Of a stretch of 64,000 bases of DNA, positions 60,934 to 64,000 are shown one piece after another (the first letter of the stretch is position 1; every line of letters starts with the position of its first letter). Source of the stretch: Sphingopyxis sp. OPL5. Its GTDB lineage: Bacteria > Pseudomonadota > Alphaproteobacteria > Sphingomonadales > Sphingomonadaceae. A program made the position numbers and the translations under genes. The stretch is taken from NCBI RefSeq assembly GCF_003797775.2, contig NZ_CP060725.1:2102001-2166000 (forward strand). Direction: 5' to 3'. The notes beneath the pieces were generated by a model. That model did no database searches. It was not told the DNA's origin and saw only the letters and a program-made list of their open reading frames with translations.

Positions 60934-61911
60934 ATGCGCCGCCCGCCCGCCGATGCCGACTGGATGGCGGCGGCGATCGCGCTGTCGCTGCGCGGGCGCC
61001 CGGCCGCGGCGCCCAATCCCAACGTCGGGTGTATCCTGGTCAACGACGGCCGCGTCGTCGGGCGCGGCTGGACCCAGGCGGGTGGCCGTCCGCATGCCGA
61101 GGCGATCGCGCTGGCTGCTGCGGGCGACGCGGCGCGCGGCGCGACCGCCTATGTCAGCCTCGAACCCTGCGCCCATGCCAGCCCGCGCGGACCCTGCTGC
61201 ACCGATGCGCTGATCGCCGCCGGGGTGGCGCGGGTGGTGATCGCGGCGCAGGACCCCGATTCGCGCACCAATGGCAAGGGTATCGCGCGGCTGCGGGACG
61301 CGGGTCTTTCTGTCGTCGTCGATGTGATGGCGACCGAAGCGCGCATCGCGATGGCGCCGTGGTGGACGCGGCAGGCGCAGGACCGCCCGTTCGTCACGCT
61401 CAAGCTCGCGACCTCGCTCGACGGCTGCATCGCGCGCGCTGACGGGGCGAGCCGCTGGATCACCGGCGCACGCGCCCGCGCCCACGGCCATCTCGAACGC
61501 GCGCGGCACGCGGGCATTCTCGTCGGGCGCGGCACCTTCGAAGCCGATTCGCCCAAACTCGACGTCCGCCTTTCGGGACTCGAATCGCGCAGCCCGCAGT
61601 GTTTCCTTCTCACAAGTGGCGCCGCGCCCGCCGGCTGGACCGCGGTCGCTTCGCCCGGATCGGTCGCGGGGGTCGATTCGCTGCTCGTCGAGGGCGGCGC
61701 CGGCGCCGCCTCGGCCTTCCTCGCCGCCGACCGCGTCGACCGGCTGCTGCTCTACCGCGCCCCGATCCTGATCGGCGGCGGCAAAGCCGCGCTCGGCGAC
61801 ATCGGCCTCACCGACCTCGCCGATGCGCACGGCCGCTGGCGCCTCGTGGACAGCCGCCTGCTTGGCAGCGACCGGCTCGACGTCTACGAGCGGGTCAGAG
61901 AAGGACCCTAG
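60934..61911 (+). CDS. ribD: Bifunctional riboflavin deaminase/reductase RibD
   Basis: 325 aa. The N-terminal deaminase domain has the zinc motifs RPHAEAIAL (HAE) and PCAHASPRGPCC, with NPNVGCILV upstream. The C-terminal reductase (about 150-325) has FVTLKLATSLDGCIA, GILVGRGTFEADSPKLDVRLSG and LLVEGGAGAASAFL. It performs the second and third steps of riboflavin synthesis. ribE follows after five bases; ribBA and ribH are not in the window. No FMN riboswitch was noticed upstream. Confidence 0.95.
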   Translation: MRRPPADADWMAAAIALSLRGRPAAAPNPNVGCILVNDGRVVGRGWTQAGGRPHAEAIALAAAGDAARGATAYVSLEPCAHASPRGPCCTDALIAAGVARVVIAAQDPDSRTNGKGIARLRDAGLSVVVDVMATEARIAMAPWWTRQAQDRPFVTLKLATSLDGCIARADGASRWITGARARAHGHLERARHAGILVGRGTFEADSPKLDVRLSGLESRSPQCFLLTSGAAPAGWTAVASPGSVAGVDSLLVEGGAGAASAFLAADRVDRLLLYRAPILIGGGKAALGDIGLTDLADAHGRWRLVDSRLLGSDRLDVYERVREGP

Positions 61912-61916
61912 ACCTT

Positions 61917-62543
61917 ATGTTCACCGGCATCATCACCGACATCGGCACCGTCCGCGCGCGCGAGGATCGCGGCGACGCGCGGCTGATCATCGGCACCGTC
62001 TTCGACATCGACAGCATCGCCCTCGGCGCCTCGATCGCCTGTTCTGGGGCGTGCCTGACCGTTGTCGATAAAGGCGTCGACAGCGACAGCAACGGCCCCG
62101 GCGGCTGGTTCGCGATCGACGCGAGCGCCGAAACCATCGCCTGCACCGCGCCGGGCATGTGGGAGCCGGGCCGCCGGCTCAACCTCGAACGCGCGTTGAA
62201 GGTCGGCGACGAACTTGGCGGCCATATCGTCACCGGCCATGTCGACGCCGTCGGACAGATCGTCTCGGTCACCCCGGTCGGCGACAGCTGGGGCCTCGTC
62301 ATCTCGGCCCCCGCCAGCCTCGCGCCGCATATCGCCGCCAAGGGTTCGATCACCGTCGAGGGCGTGTCGCTGACCGTCAACGACGTCACCGACCAGCCCG
62401 ACGGCAGCGCCCATTTCACCCTCAACATCATCCCGCACACCCGCGCGATGACGACGCTCGACGAGGCCGCGGCCGGGCGCCCGGTGAACCTCGAGATCGA
62501 TATCCTCGCGCGCTATCTGGCGCGGATGCAGGCGCGCGGATGA
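61917..62543 (+). CDS. ribE: Riboflavin synthase alpha chain
   Basis: 208 aa from the ATG at 61917. Two lumazine-binding repeats: MFTGIITDIGTVRAREDRGD, then SIACSGACLTVVDKG; and LGGHIVTGHVDAVGQI, SITVEGVSLTVNDV, LNIIPHTRAMTTL. It dismutates two 6,7-dimethyl-8-ribityllumazines to riboflavin. The last codon overlaps the next start as ATGA. This is a ribD-ribE order rather than the full rib operon. Confidence 0.95.
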   Translation: MFTGIITDIGTVRAREDRGDARLIIGTVFDIDSIALGASIACSGACLTVVDKGVDSDSNGPGGWFAIDASAETIACTAPGMWEPGRRLNLERALKVGDELGGHIVTGHVDAVGQIVSVTPVGDSWGLVISAPASLAPHIAAKGSITVEGVSLTVNDVTDQPDGSAHFTLNIIPHTRAMTTLDEAAAGRPVNLEIDILARYLARMQARG

Positions 62544-62896
62544 GCGGCGGCGAGTCGTCCCGGCCGCTGACACGCGTTCGCCAGGGGATTTGGGGCGGCG
62601 TCGCATTGGCTGCCCTTCTTCATCTGCTCAATCAGGGCTTCGACGTCTTTTCCCTCGCGCTCATCGCGACCCTCGTCGCCTTCGGCTTTGCGGTCCAATA
62701 TGTCGAAACACGCACGGTGCGCCCGCGCCGAAACTATCTGCGCGCTGCCCTGGTGTCGGCGGCGCTCGCCCTCGTCCTCGTCGCCATGCCATTGTCGATC
62801 GGATCGGGGCTCATCGTCGGTCTGATGCTGTGGGGCGGCTTTTCGGCCGCCGGCCTCGTCTGGGCCGTCTATTACGAACGCAGCGAGCCGCTCTAG
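62540..62896 (+). CDS. Small membrane protein downstream of ribE
   Basis: 118 aa. Four hydrophobic segments (IWGGVALAALLHLLNQGF, FSLALIATLVAFGFAVQY, LRAALVSAALALVLVAMPL, GLIVGLMLWGGFSAAGLVWAVYY) with a basic loop ETRTVRPRRN. It is translationally coupled to ribE by ATGA. Possible link to flavin transport is only positional. Stop interlocked with that of mmcB (CTAG, 62893-62896). Confidence 0.6.
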   Translation: MSGGESSRPLTRVRQGIWGGVALAALLHLLNQGFDVFSLALIATLVAFGFAVQYVETRTVRPRRNYLRAALVSAALALVLVAMPLSIGSGLIVGLMLWGGFSAAGLVWAVYYERSEPL

Positions 62897-63363
62897 CCCT
62901 CGCCCCAACCCGCCGCGAGTTCGGGATCGCTGGCGATCATCGACCGCCGCATCGCCAGCCGTCCGATGCGCAGCAGTTCGGCCTTGCGTCGCGCGGGGGC
63001 GAGGTCGCAGCCGACCGCCTCGCGCACCACCGCCGCGCCATAACGGTCGGCGACGATCAGCCCCGACGTCGCGGGGCGATAGTCGGGGGTGTCGAGGATC
63101 GCGGGGTCGAGCCCCGCCGCCAGCGCCCAGTAAAAGCGGTCGCACCAGTCGCAATAGTCGGGCCATTTGCCGTCGCCATGCAGGTCGGCGCGGCTGACCT
63201 TGATCTCAACGATGGTGATCCGGCCCCTGGCGTCGATCGCGGTCAGATCGGTGCGCCGCCCGTTGGGCAGCGGCACTTCGGGGATCGCGACGAGTCCCTG
63301 CTGCGCGAACAACCGGCATACGCCGCGCGCGACATCGGCGGCGATCAGCAGGTCACTCGCCAC
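62893..63363 (-). CDS. mmcB: MmcB family DNA repair protein
   Basis: 156 aa. LPNGRRTDLTAIDARGRITIVEIKVSRADLHGDGKWPDYCDWCDRFYWAL is the conserved restriction-endonuclease-like core (D...ExK) of MmcB, a family described in Caulobacter as induced by mitomycin C. The ATG at 63363 is close to the end of ssb, which lies on the same strand, so both may be read together as DNA-repair genes. Confidence 0.85.
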   Translation of the reverse strand: MASDLLIAADVARGVCRLFAQQGLVAIPEVPLPNGRRTDLTAIDARGRITIVEIKVSRADLHGDGKWPDYCDWCDRFYWALAAGLDPAILDTPDYRPATSGLIVADRYGAAVVREAVGCDLAPARRKAELLRIGRLAMRRSMIASDPELAAGWGEG

Positions 63364-63374
63364 GGGTCAGGCGC

Positions 63375-63938
63375 TCAGAAGGGGACGTCGTCGTCCAGAT
63401 CGTCGTCGAACGGCGGGCGTCCGCCGCCACCGCCCGAACCACCGCCAAAGCCGCCACCGCCGCCCGCGCTGCCGCCGGACGATCCGCCGCCGCCCTGGTT
63501 CCAGCCGCCGCCCGAGCTTCCGCCCGAATCGCCGCCCCAGTCGCCGCCGCCGCGCGAGGCTCCGCCGCCGCCACCGCCGCCGCCGGGCGCACCGTCGAGC
63601 ATCGTCAGCGCGCCGCCGATGCCGGCGATCACGACTTCGGTCGTATATTTGTCGTTACCGTCGCGGTCCTGCCATTTGCGGGTGCGCAAGGACCCTTCGA
63701 TATAAACCTTCGAACCCTTTTTCAGGTAGCGCTCGACCACCCCGACCAGCCCCTCGCCGTTGATCACGACATTGTGCCATTCGGTGCGCTCCTTGCGCTC
63801 GCCGGTCATCCGGTCCTTCCAGTTTTCCGACGTCGCGATGCGGATATTGGCGATCTTGCCGCCGTTCTGGAACGACTTGATTTCGGGATCGGCGCCGAGG
63901 TTGCCGATCAAAATTACCTTGTTGACGCTGCCAGCCAT
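63375..63938 (-). CDS. ssb: Single-stranded DNA-binding protein
   Basis: 187 aa. N-terminal OB fold (residues 1-110: [59 protein letters not shown]). A long glycine/serine-rich linker follows, and an acidic tail DDDVPF that recruits repair and replication partners. The linker is very Gly-rich. The neighbouring mmcB and the PdeM gene also serve DNA maintenance. 63939-64000 is the start of the next intergenic region. Confidence 0.95.
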   Translation of the reverse strand: MAGSVNKVILIGNLGADPEIKSFQNGGKIANIRIATSENWKDRMTGERKERTEWHNVVINGEGLVGVVERYLKKGSKVYIEGSLRTRKWQDRDGNDKYTTEVVIAGIGGALTMLDGAPGGGGGGGGASRGGGDWGGDSGGSSGGGWNQGGGGSSGGSAGGGGGFGGGSGGGGGRPPFDDDLDDDVPF

Positions 63939-64000
63939 TGCCGCTCCGCTCCGCTAGAAAATGTGGAGGATCAGCCTAGTCCAAAGGCGACGGCTGTCCA

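Noticed and set aside
1..64000. tRNA, rRNA, CRISPR, prophage or insertion sequence
   Set aside because: No cloverleaf, no repeat-spacer array, no transposase or integrase and no phage structural gene was seen on either strand.

Overview
The window is a GC-rich chromosomal segment from an alphaproteobacterium, most likely a sphingomonad close to Sphingopyxis or Sphingomonas. The evidence is the gene content: DivK with a DUF3572 neighbour, MipZ, MmcB, ligase-associated PdeM, a short GluRS, cysteine-free L33 and L36, and large TonB-dependent receptors with C-terminal Phe. Dispersed palindromes of the sphingomonad type also fit. The genus is inference. I see no rRNA, tRNA, CRISPR array, prophage or insertion sequence. 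Almost all sequence is coding, and several genes are chained by 4-base ATGA overlaps.

Layout. 1-6.9 kb: the 3' end of a retropepsin-like protein gene, pdeM, then two tandem paralogous TonB-dependent receptors. 7-13.4 kb: leuS-lptE-holA on the minus strand, a DUF3576 lipoprotein, an envelope protein and a ThiE-like protein. 13.4-19.7 kb: yggS-type PLP protein, mutS and glnD. 19.7-25 kb: an accessory-looking block between glnD and pheT. It holds a diguanylate cyclase, a 56-bp remnant of the glnD 3' end, and a minus-strand run LytTR regulator / TraB-like / GFA / TraB-like. 25-31.2 kb: pheST, an AraC regulator, rpmI-rplT and a beta-barrel protein. 31.3-41.9 kb: HisN-type phosphatase, phospholipase D, prs, a LytTR/DUF2306 divergent pair, nadE, a second GGDEF protein, gltX, a tonB gene behind a Zur-like operator, and rpmG. 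42-49 kb: small conserved genes, an Lrp regulator, divK/DUF3572/HAD/RidA/GNAT, a Sel1 protein, panC and mipZ. 49-54.2 kb: phosphohexomutase, lptB, rpoN (bracketed by two palindromes) and galE. 54.2-64 kb: rpmJ, a HAD phosphatase with an unusual C-terminal extension, two peptidases, a thioesterase, a candidate small RNA, ribD-ribE, mmcB and ssb.

How it works together. Most genes are housekeeping: three aminoacyl-tRNA synthetases, four ribosomal proteins, DNA replication and repair (holA, mutS, ssb, mmcB, pdeM), LPS transport (lptE, lptB), nitrogen signalling (glnD, rpoN) and cofactors (nadE, panC, ribDE, thiE-like). Cell-cycle and polarity control is represented by divK and mipZ, plus a CtrA-box-like site before a Sel1-repeat gene. 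The least explained parts are the 19.7-25 kb block, the extended HAD protein, the candidate sRNA near 60.2 kb, and the palindromes between genes.
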